Shown in pieces: positions 1-7,156 of a stretch of 64,000 bases of DNA; position 1 is the stretch's first letter, and each line of letters opens with the position of its first letter. The notes under the pieces were generated by a model, which had not been told where the DNA came from, searched no databases, and saw only the letters and a program-made list of their open reading frames with translations. A program made the translations under genes and the position numbers. Source of the stretch: Christiangramia lutea. GTDB taxonomy: Bacteria; Bacteroidota; Bacteroidia; Flavobacteriales; Flavobacteriaceae. The stretch covers positions 806,001 through 870,000 of the forward strand of contig NZ_JAKVTV010000001.1 of NCBI RefSeq assembly GCF_022489035.1, given 5' to 3'.

Positions 1-987
1 AAAAGCTCTTTCGGGAAAAGCCTTCATCATGTATTTAAGAGAACTTCCGGTAGGCATGGCAGGTGTGATCCCAATGATCTTTTCATTTTTTTCAGCAAGC
101 TCCACCAGGCTAAGCCCAAAAACATCCTGATATTTCAGCGGAAGTCCTTCCGTATCATATTTTAATAGCTCTCCTGTATCTGGTTCAAATTTTCCCGGAG
201 CATGATATTTCACCTGGTCTTCTTCAGCTTTTTTAAGCCCTTTCCCCTTCCTGGTGATCACGTGCAGGAACTTTGGCCCCTTAATAGCTTTCATTTTGTC
301 CAGGATATCTAGAAGGCCTTGCAAATCATGCCCGTCCACGGGTCCGAAATATTTGAAATTAAGCGCCTCTATTATATTATCCCTAGCCGGTTTATAACCA
401 ACCCTGGCTTTGGTAAGATATTCTTTTAGAGCCCCAACACTTGGGTCTATTCCTATGGCATTATCATTTAGGATCACCAGCAGGTTTGCATTGGTGACCC
501 CGGCGTGGTTCAAACCTTCGAACGCCATTCCGCTGGCAATAGATGCGTCGCCAATCACGGCAATATGATGTTTGCCTTTTTCACCTTTCAAAGCTGAAGC
601 TATAGCCATACCCAGTGCCGCAGAAATAGAAGTAGATGAATGCCCTGTTCCAAATGTATCAAAGACACTTTCAGATCTTTTAGGAAATCCACTAATACCA
701 TCGAGTTGCCGGTTTGTTTCAAAAATTTCCCTTCTCCCGGTAAGAATCTTATGGCCATAGGCCTGGTGTCCCACATCCCAAACCAGAAGATCTTCCGGGG
801 TATTAAAAATATAGTGCAAAGCAATGGTAAGTTCTACCACCCCAAGGCTGGCACCCAGGTGACCCTCCTTTGTAGCAACAATATCTATAATAAATTTTCG
901 CAATTCCTGCGCGAGCTGCGTCAACTCCTGTTTCTCGAGTTTACGCAGATCTTCAGGAGTATCGATTTTTTTCAGTATCCCGGCCAT
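1..987 (-). CDS. dxs: 1-deoxy-D-xylulose-5-phosphate synthase (partial)
   Basis: Thiamine-diphosphate enzyme that condenses pyruvate and glyceraldehyde-3-phosphate in the first step of the cytoplasmic MEP isoprenoid pathway. The frame reads MAGILKKIDTPEDLRKLEKQ from the ATG at 985-987 and stays open for 329 codons to base 1, so roughly the C-terminal half is outside the window. Visible DXS hallmarks are the GHLGASLG segment, the VWDVGHQAYGHKILTGRR block and the GDASIASGMAFEGLNHAG cofactor-binding stretch, followed by the DGHD region. It is divergent from tadA, with a 90 bp gap between them. Identification is secure; only the missing C-terminus cannot be assessed. Confidence 0.97.
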   Translation of the reverse strand, partial: MAGILKKIDTPEDLRKLEKQELTQLAQELRKFIIDIVATKEGHLGASLGVVELTIALHYIFNTPEDLLVWDVGHQAYGHKILTGRREIFETNRQLDGISGFPKRSESVFDTFGTGHSSTSISAALGMAIASALKGEKGKHHIAVIGDASIASGMAFEGLNHAGVTNANLLVILNDNAIGIDPSVGALKEYLTKARVGYKPARDNIIEALNFKYFGPVDGHDLQGLLDILDKMKAIKGPKFLHVITRKGKGLKKAEEDQVKYHAPGKFEPDTGELLKYDTEGLPLKYQDVFGLSLVELAEKNEKIIGITPAMPTGSSLKYMMKAFPERAF

Positions 988-1077
988 ACCACACAAAGTT
1001 ACATTAAGCAAACTGAATTGCGAACAGCTGGCCGTTTTGAATCTTCAAAATTTATATCTTTCCAGAAAATTCAGGAG

Positions 1078-1527
1078 ATGCTATCACCTTTCAATGATGA
1101 ATATTTTATGAAAAAGGCCCTGGAAGAGGCTGAATCGGCCTATGAAAAAGGGGAGATACCTGTAGGAGTCGTGGTAGTGGTCAACGACAAGATCATTGCC
1201 CGTGGGCATAACCTGACCGAAACTTTGAACGATGTCACTGCCCACGCTGAAATGCAGGCCATCACTGCCGCTGCAAACTTTCTTGGCGGCAAATATCTAC
1301 AGAACTGCACTATGTACATTACTCTGGAACCCTGCCAGATGTGCGCAGGAGCTTTGTACTGGAGCCAGATCTCGAAAATAGTCTACGGAGCTTCAGACCC
1401 CCAAAGAGGTTATAGAAAAAACGGTGTGAAACTTCACCCAAAGACAGAGGTGAAAACTGGGATTTTAAGCGAGGAAGCCGGGGCACTTCTTAAAAGATTC
1501 TTTATAGAAAAAAGAAATCTGAATTAA
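1078..1527 (+). CDS. tadA: tRNA-specific adenosine deaminase (TadA family)
   Basis: Zinc-dependent deaminase of the cytidine deaminase fold, expected to convert A34 of tRNA-Arg(ACG) to inosine. The 149-residue product has the HAE motif (H56, E58, proton donor) and the PCxxC motif (C86, C89) that bind zinc. The frame is open back to 640, but that extension runs over dxs and has no deaminase similarity. The ATG at 1078 gives the family-typical N-terminus PFNDEYFMKKAL; an AGGAG sits directly against it, so spacing is poor and the ATG at 1108 is a fallback. Its stop overlaps the stop of the convergent lipoprotein gene by a few bases. A guanine deaminase of the same fold is a less likely alternative. 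Confidence 0.93.
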   Translation: MLSPFNDEYFMKKALEEAESAYEKGEIPVGVVVVVNDKIIARGHNLTETLNDVTAHAEMQAITAAANFLGGKYLQNCTMYITLEPCQMCAGALYWSQISKIVYGASDPQRGYRKNGVKLHPKTEVKTGILSEEAGALLKRFFIEKRNLN

Positions 1528-2213
1528 TTATACGCAGTCACTTCATCATGAAGATCTGGATCTATTCCCGATGGCATTCCATTTAATTTTTTACCATTCA
1601 CGAACATTTCACCGTTAATGACCTCGAAATCGAACTTATTCTTTGAACCATGCTCAGGAAGCGCAGGTCTCGCGGTCCTTGGAAAAAACTCAACACTTAC
1701 CGCTTTCCCGGTTTCAAGATTGATCTTAAGACCTACATCCTGAGGCGTTAGATCTGATGTGGTCCACGGCTGAATGTGGGCGATGAGAATCTTATTATTT
1801 TCATACCCCAGGTTAAAGGGATGAAAAGCATATACCGCAGATGGATAGGTTAGATCTGCCTGTGATTCGATCATACTTTTTAGATCAGAATCCTTGAAAG
1901 TATACTTCAGGGTTCTCCCAAAATTGCTGTAGATTTCCAGTTTTCCATTACTATTGCTGGTTGGACTGTTTATTTCTGCCATTCCTAAAGCCAGGTAATC
2001 GGCCTTTGGAGAAGCAGATAAAGCATCCAGTCTCCAGTTTCCGAGATCTATATTTATATTCGTAAGCTGAACACTTTCTGGAGGGTTTCCTTTATCGGAA
2101 ATAGCAGATTTTACCCTGTTATCTTTTTTGAAGTAGATAAATGTAGAACCGCAGGAAGTAAAAATTACGGAGAGAATTAAAATAACGAAGATTTTCACAG
2201 ATTGAAGTCTCAT
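1524..2213 (-). CDS. hypothetical lipoprotein
   Basis: Unknown 229-residue protein. The N-terminus MRLQSVKIFVILILSVIFTSC is a lipoprotein signal with the lipobox cysteine at residue 21, so it is probably anchored in the outer or inner membrane facing the periplasm. The rest is soluble, rich in beta-forming residues, with no motif I recognise. A segment around residues 65-110 (ASPKADYLALGMAEIN) reads like a repeat of a beta-propeller or strand-rich domain, but this is weak. It converges on tadA and is followed by the laminarin locus in the same direction across 166 bp. No function is proposed. Confidence 0.8.
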   Translation of the reverse strand: MRLQSVKIFVILILSVIFTSCGSTFIYFKKDNRVKSAISDKGNPPESVQLTNINIDLGNWRLDALSASPKADYLALGMAEINSPTSNSNGKLEIYSNFGRTLKYTFKDSDLKSMIESQADLTYPSAVYAFHPFNLGYENNKILIAHIQPWTTSDLTPQDVGLKINLETGKAVSVEFFPRTARPALPEHGSKNKFDFEVINGEMFVNGKKLNGMPSGIDPDLHDEVTAYN

Positions 2214-2379
2214 ATCAGATTATTTTAATCTTAATATACACATTTTCAGTGTTTTAAACTTAAAAAGTTTGATTTACAAGTACATACAAGTAATCTTCGG
2301 AGCTAAAAAAAGCGAAACCTCAGCTAATCATTCACAAAAAGGTAAGCAAACCCAATAAATTCGAGATTCCGCTTGTATT

Positions 2380-3168
2380 TTAATTTAGATCTTCAGGAAG
2401 TTCGGTTACTTTAATATGGTCTACATAGAATTTGTCTGGTAAATCTGAATCATTGATCTCAGCGCCTCCAAGATTTCCTCCTACGGCCATATTGATAAGA
2501 AAATAGAAGTCTTTTTTAAAAGGATAATGATCTTCATCGTAAGTTTTTGGAGTGAACCTGTAAAGTTGTTCTCCATCAACGAAGAATTCGATAAAATCCT
2601 TGGTCCAAACCGCTTTATAGGTATGGTATCCTTCTTCTATATTTTCAATTTTTGTCTTATTGGTATTGATGGTATTCCCATGACTAGCTGGTGTATGAAG
2701 GGAGGTAAAAACCATTCCCGGCTCACGACCGATATACTCCAGGATATCGATCTCTCCACTACCCGGCCAGCCGGCTTCATCGATATCGGCTCCCAGCATC
2801 CAGATTGCAGGCCAAAGTCCTTTTGCTGTGGCCACCTTAGCCTTCACCTCGATCACACCATAAGTAAATTCAACTTTATCTTTAGAGTTGATCTTTCCGG
2901 AATAATATTGTCCATCCTTCTTTAAAGCGGTAATAACCAGCTTTCCATCCTTTACTTCTACATACTTTCGATCGTAGATCTGTTCTTCATTATTACCCCA
3001 TCCGCAAAGATTGGGGCAACCATCGCCCTCTTCATAATTCCAGACGTTCATATCGAGGCTATCGCCATTGAAGTCCTCCTCAAAGATTATTTTCTCCTGA
3101 GCATTACCAGTGAATATCGAACCGATAAGTAAACTTCCGGCAATGAGTTTATGCGCGTAGTTTCTCAT
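2380..3168 (-). CDS. GH16 endo-beta-1,3-glucanase (laminarinase-like), secreted
   Basis: Predicted family 16 glycoside hydrolase that cuts internal beta-1,3-glucan bonds with retention. The 262-residue protein has a signal peptide (cleavage near AQEK, residues 23-26) and one GH16 domain over the rest. The catalytic signature E-I-D-I-L-E lies at residues 139-144, with E139 as nucleophile, D141 as helper and E144 as acid/base. The WPAIWMLG strand just before it is typical of laminarinases. There is no lipobox, so it is probably periplasmic or released. It is the last gene of the locus and its ATG shares one base with the GH3 stop (TAATG), indicating translational coupling. Confidence 0.93.
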   Translation of the reverse strand: MRNYAHKLIAGSLLIGSIFTGNAQEKIIFEEDFNGDSLDMNVWNYEEGDGCPNLCGWGNNEEQIYDRKYVEVKDGKLVITALKKDGQYYSGKINSKDKVEFTYGVIEVKAKVATAKGLWPAIWMLGADIDEAGWPGSGEIDILEYIGREPGMVFTSLHTPASHGNTINTNKTKIENIEEGYHTYKAVWTKDFIEFFVDGEQLYRFTPKTYDEDHYPFKKDFYFLINMAVGGNLGGAEINDSDLPDKFYVDHIKVTELPEDLN

Positions 3169-5444
3169 TATTTTACGTAATTAAATTTTATGGTTTTTAG
3201 GTCTTCTGAATTTCCACCTACCATAAGTTCGAATTCACCTTCCTCGGCTTCCCATTTATCTGAGGCGTTGAAAAACTCTAACATTTTTTCATCAATTGTG
3301 AATTCCACATTTTTAGTTTCTCCCGGAGCAAGTTCAACAAGTTCAAATCCTTTTAATTCCTTTATAGGTCTGGCCACACTAGCCACTAAATCATGGATAT
3401 AGAGCTGAACTACCTCCTTCCCTTTTATATCTCCCGAGTTGGTTAAAGGAACGCTTAAAGTGATCCCTTCACCCGCTTGAAGTTCTTTTGAAGAAAGTTC
3501 AACATCTCCATAATCAAAAGTGGTATAGCTGAGTCCGAATCCAAAAGGAAATAAAGGACCATTTTCAATATCGGTATAATGTGAATAGGTTACGTGAAGG
3601 TCGTTAGAAGGTCTCCCGGTATTCATCCTGTTATAATACAAAGGTTCCTGCCCTACAGCTCTCGGAAATGATACCGGCAGCTTACCTGATGGATTGTATT
3701 TTCCTGTAAGTACATCTGCTATGGCATTCCCGCTTTCAGAACCCAGTTGCCAGGCTTCTACGATGGCAGGAATATTTTCTGAAGACCAGGTGATCTCAAG
3801 AGGCCTACCATTGATAAGAACAAGTACGATATTCTTATTTACTTCTCGTATTTCCTTTAATAACTCTAACTGAAGTCCGGCAAGCCCAATATTGGCCTGG
3901 CTACGTCCTTCTCCAGATTGAAAAGCATCTTCCCCAAGTGCCATAACTACCAGGTCTGCTTCTTTAGCCTTGGCCACAGCATCTGGAATACCCGAACGAT
4001 CGGTTTCGTTGATCTTTAATGGCATTAGGAAACTGCGTTCACCTTCTCCTAAGGTCACACCTTTAGAATAAGTTATCTCAGCGTCTAGATCAGCATTTTT
4101 CAAGCCTTCAAGTACAGAAACAGCAGAATTAGTTTCTCCCTGGGCTCTCCAGTTACCAATAGGTGTATCCTTATCATCTGCCAAGGGCCCAATAACTGCT
4201 ATTTTTTTAACCGAAGACTTTATGGGTAAAAGGTCATTCTCATTTTTCAGAAGTACGATGGATTTTTTTGCAATATCTCTAGCAGTATTTTTGTGATCCT
4301 CAAAAGGAACACTTGCTGCAAGCTCTGCATCCATGTACCTGTAAGGATCATCGAAAAGGCCCATTTTGAATTTTACGCGAAGAATCCTTCTAACCGCCTC
4401 ATCGATAATAGATTCATCTATCTTTCCTTCTTCTACCAGTTGCTCTAAACCGGCTTCATAGGCACCACCTTCCATATCCATATCGCTTCCTGCTTTTGCC
4501 GCGATCTCGGCAGCATGAACTTTATCCCGGGCAAAACCATGCGGGATCATTTCTGAAATGGATCCCCAGTCTGACACTACAAATCCCTGCCAGTCCCAGG
4601 CTCCTTTCAAAATTTCTCTTTGCAATCTTTCACTTCCAGTCGCGGGAATCCCGTCGATAGTATTGAAGGAGTTCATAAATGTAGCTACACCGGCATCTGC
4701 AGCAGCTTTAAATGGTGGTAACACAGCATTATGAAGCTCATTCTTGCCAATGTGTACGGCGTTATAGTCACGTCCTGCTTCAGCAAGACCGTATCCAGCA
4801 AAATGCTTTGCCGTAGCAGCGATAGTTTTGGCATCTGAAAGATCTTCCCCCTGGTAACCCTTGATCTTAGCCACAGCAATTTTTGAAGTTAGATACGTGT
4901 CTTCTCCAGAACCTTCCATGATCCTCCCCCAACGAGCATCCCTGGAAATATCTATCATAGGAGAGAAAGTCCAGTTCACACCTTCAGCAACAGATTCAAG
5001 AGCAGCTATTCGAGCAGACTCTTTTGCTGCTTCCAGGTCCCAGCTGGCAGTTTCGCCAAGTGGAACAGGAAAGATAGTCTTGTAGCCGTGGATAACATCA
5101 TAGCCAAACATCAATGGAATCTTCATTCTGGAATTTTCCATATTCAGGCGCTGGGCTTTTTCAGTAGCTTCAATTGAAAGAACATTCAGCATAGAGCCTA
5201 CCAGCCCCTTTTTTAGCCGATCTTCTTTTTCTTTGTTACCAACTTCCGAGGCAGGTCCCGTGAGGTCCCAGCTTCCATTGTATTGTACCATTTGCCCAAC
5301 TTTCTCTTCCAGGGTCATCAGGTTCAATACTGAATCAACTTTGGTTTCTACATTCTGAACTGAGCTTTTTATTCCTGAATTTTGAGAAATAGCGCCCATA
5401 GTCCCGAGTAAAAAGGATGAGACAATTATAAAATTTTTCCTCAT
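3168..5444 (-). CDS. GH3 beta-glucosidase, periplasmic
   Basis: Predicted family 3 exo-acting beta-glucosidase that would trim imported beta-glucan oligosaccharides to glucose in the periplasm. The 758-residue length is normal for three-domain GH3 enzymes: a TIM barrel (about 35-370), an alpha/beta sandwich (about 390-610) and a C-terminal fibronectin-III-like domain (about 660-755). The nucleophile is D292 in the FVVSDWGS motif. KHFAGYG at 213-219 is the conserved substrate-binding loop. The first 20 residues form a signal peptide ending at AISQ. It lies between the two GH16 genes, as in known laminarin loci. A GC-rich hairpin sits in the 59 bp gap upstream. Confidence 0.94.
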   Translation of the reverse strand: MRKNFIIVSSFLLGTMGAISQNSGIKSSVQNVETKVDSVLNLMTLEEKVGQMVQYNGSWDLTGPASEVGNKEKEDRLKKGLVGSMLNVLSIEATEKAQRLNMENSRMKIPLMFGYDVIHGYKTIFPVPLGETASWDLEAAKESARIAALESVAEGVNWTFSPMIDISRDARWGRIMEGSGEDTYLTSKIAVAKIKGYQGEDLSDAKTIAATAKHFAGYGLAEAGRDYNAVHIGKNELHNAVLPPFKAAADAGVATFMNSFNTIDGIPATGSERLQREILKGAWDWQGFVVSDWGSISEMIPHGFARDKVHAAEIAAKAGSDMDMEGGAYEAGLEQLVEEGKIDESIIDEAVRRILRVKFKMGLFDDPYRYMDAELAASVPFEDHKNTARDIAKKSIVLLKNENDLLPIKSSVKKIAVIGPLADDKDTPIGNWRAQGETNSAVSVLEGLKNADLDAEITYSKGVTLGEGERSFLMPLKINETDRSGIPDAVAKAKEADLVVMALGEDAFQSGEGRSQANIGLAGLQLELLKEIREVNKNIVLVLINGRPLEITWSSENIPAIVEAWQLGSESGNAIADVLTGKYNPSGKLPVSFPRAVGQEPLYYNRMNTGRPSNDLHVTYSHYTDIENGPLFPFGFGLSYTTFDYGDVELSSKELQAGEGITLSVPLTNSGDIKGKEVVQLYIHDLVASVARPIKELKGFELVELAPGETKNVEFTIDEKMLEFFNASDKWEAEEGEFELMVGGNSEDLKTIKFNYVK

Positions 5445-5457
5445 GATAATTTAAAAG

Positions 5458-5481
5458 AACCCGGAGCCGGAGCCCCGGGAA
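5458..5481 (-). promoter_or_regulatory. GC-rich intercistronic hairpin between GH16 lipoprotein and GH3 genes
   Basis: CCCGG (5460-5464) pairs with CCGGG (5475-5479), with an inner GC/GC pair and a short loop. It is strikingly GC-rich for this AT-rich gap. On the transcript it is followed by UUCUUUUAAAUUAU, so it could act as a partial terminator or as an mRNA-stabilising structure that sets different levels of the flanking glycosidases. Function is inferred. Confidence 0.45.
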
Positions 5482-5503
5482 ATTAAGACCTAAACAGGAT
5501 TTT

Positions 5504-7144
5504 TTATTGATATACTTTTACGTAATCAATTTCCATCGATGATTCCTGGAAATCATCGGCTATAGTTCCTCCAAGGGTTCCACCCATGGCAATATTTAAC
5601 AGTAGATAGAAATCGCTTTGGAAAGGTGTAGATTCATCATTGTCGAATTCAAGATGTGGTACCCCATCCATAAGGAAGGTAATTTTTTCTGCTGTCCATT
5701 CAACTTCATAAATATGGAATTCAGTTGATGCATCGGTTATCCCGGTAACATCTCCAACTATGGCATTACCTCCGGAATTTCCTGGCAAATGCAGTGCAGA
5801 GGAAACACGGTCTGGTTGATTACCAACCCATTCCATAATATCCATCTCACCTACTCCTGGCCAGGCTTCTTCAGGCCATTCAGCTCCAAGCATCCAAATT
5901 GCCGGCCAGGTTCCTCCTCCTTCCGGAAGTTTTGCCCGAACCTCAACGCGTCCATAAGTAAACTCGAATTTATCCTTGGTAGTAATTCTGGCAGAAGTAA
6001 AATCGAAACCGCTTTCAGCCTCTCTCCTGGCGGTGATCACCAGGTTACCATCTTCTACTCTTACGTTGTCTTCAGAATCTGTATAATACTGGGCTTCGTT
6101 ATTTCCCCAGCCATTGGTTCCATTACCAATTTCATAGTTCCAATTGTCCGTATCCAGAGCATCTCCTTCAAATTCATCAGACCAGATCTCATTGGTGAAT
6201 TGAGACTCAAAGTCTGGTTCTCCACCTCCATCTCCAATAGTTCCATCTGGCGAAGTGGTTAAAATAAGATACCAGGCCAGGAAGTCATCATTTCCAGGAA
6301 TTGCTCTTAAATACATAGAGTTTTCGGTGATTTCAAGAACTTCATACTGACTTGTTCCAATGTAGTAAGCCACAAAGGCATCTCCACTAAGATCGATCAC
6401 GGTTTGTGTTGATTGATCTTCCGGAATCCCAGATGTTGCCGGAGCTAAAGTTGCAGTTACAGTTCCCGGTTCCGGGACTTCCAGACATTCATCGTTATTT
6501 TCCTGTCCTGCTCCACCAAACTCTGTAGTATAGGTCCAGTTTACAAAAGTTGCACCGGCACTGGAATAGTCATAAGTCAATTGATCATTGGCTCCTAAAG
6601 AGAAAGTCATTGTATCATCATAAAAACAATCAGGTCCAAATCCTGCCGCACCGGCAAAGAATCCTCCTCCGTCAACAATAGGACCTTCGTCATTCGTGTT
6701 TTGACCTACCCCAAGGTGACCAGGTACCGCTGAAGCGATATACCATGTTTTTGAACTACCTCCGGTAAGGAATTGCTTAGTTTCTGGATCATCGAAGTCA
6801 CTTTGCACTGCTACCTCAATAGATTTTGAACTGCTAACCCCTCCTTTACCATAAGCAACAACAGTTACCAGGTAGGTATTCAATCCCACACGGGTAAAAC
6901 GCTTGGTATAGGTTCCTCCGGCAGCAACCGCCGAAGTCCCGTCACTAAAGTTATATTCATAAGTGATCGCATCATCTGCCGTGGCAGTAAAATCAACCAG
7001 TCCGGAGCCATCATCACTAATATTAGCAGTAATATTAAGATTAGAAGGCACCACTATGGTATCCAGCGTAAGGTCATCTTCCTGGCAACTGGATAACATA
7101 AGGCTTATCGCAAATAAGCTAAATATTAATTTAAAGTATTTCAT
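5504..7144 (-). CDS. surface GH16 beta-glucanase lipoprotein with PKD and unknown domain
   Basis: Predicted cell-surface endo-beta-1,3-glucanase of 546 residues. It begins with a lipoprotein signal ending in LSSC (C20) followed by QEDD, an acidic stretch typical of surface-exported Bacteroidota lipoproteins. Domains in order are a PKD-like domain (about 30-113), a region of about 180 residues that I cannot assign (about 122-305, starting QFLTGGSSKTWYIA), and a GH16 domain (about 316-546). The catalytic motif E-M-D-I-M-E is at 433-438 and WPAIWMLG at 413-420. It probably makes the first cut in polymeric laminarin at the surface, ahead of SusC/SusD import. It is 12 bp downstream of the glycan-binding protein gene. 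Confidence 0.92.
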   Translation of the reverse strand: MKYFKLIFSLFAISLMLSSCQEDDLTLDTIVVPSNLNITANISDDGSGLVDFTATADDAITYEYNFSDGTSAVAAGGTYTKRFTRVGLNTYLVTVVAYGKGGVSSSKSIEVAVQSDFDDPETKQFLTGGSSKTWYIASAVPGHLGVGQNTNDEGPIVDGGGFFAGAAGFGPDCFYDDTMTFSLGANDQLTYDYSSAGATFVNWTYTTEFGGAGQENNDECLEVPEPGTVTATLAPATSGIPEDQSTQTVIDLSGDAFVAYYIGTSQYEVLEITENSMYLRAIPGNDDFLAWYLILTTSPDGTIGDGGGEPDFESQFTNEIWSDEFEGDALDTDNWNYEIGNGTNGWGNNEAQYYTDSEDNVRVEDGNLVITARREAESGFDFTSARITTKDKFEFTYGRVEVRAKLPEGGGTWPAIWMLGAEWPEEAWPGVGEMDIMEWVGNQPDRVSSALHLPGNSGGNAIVGDVTGITDASTEFHIYEVEWTAEKITFLMDGVPHLEFDNDESTPFQSDFYLLLNIAMGGTLGGTIADDFQESSMEIDYVKVYQ

Positions 7145-7156
7145 AGTTTATTTTTT

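Noticed and set aside
994-1001. TAACTTTG on the minus strand, a perfect match to the TAnnTTTG promoter core, ahead of dxs
   Set aside because: It is only six bases from the dxs start and has no -33 box at a normal distance, so it would imply a leaderless transcript; probably chance.
640-1077. Upstream in-frame extension of the tadA reading frame
   Set aside because: It lies antisense to dxs and has no deaminase similarity; the ATG at 1078 gives the family-typical N-terminus.
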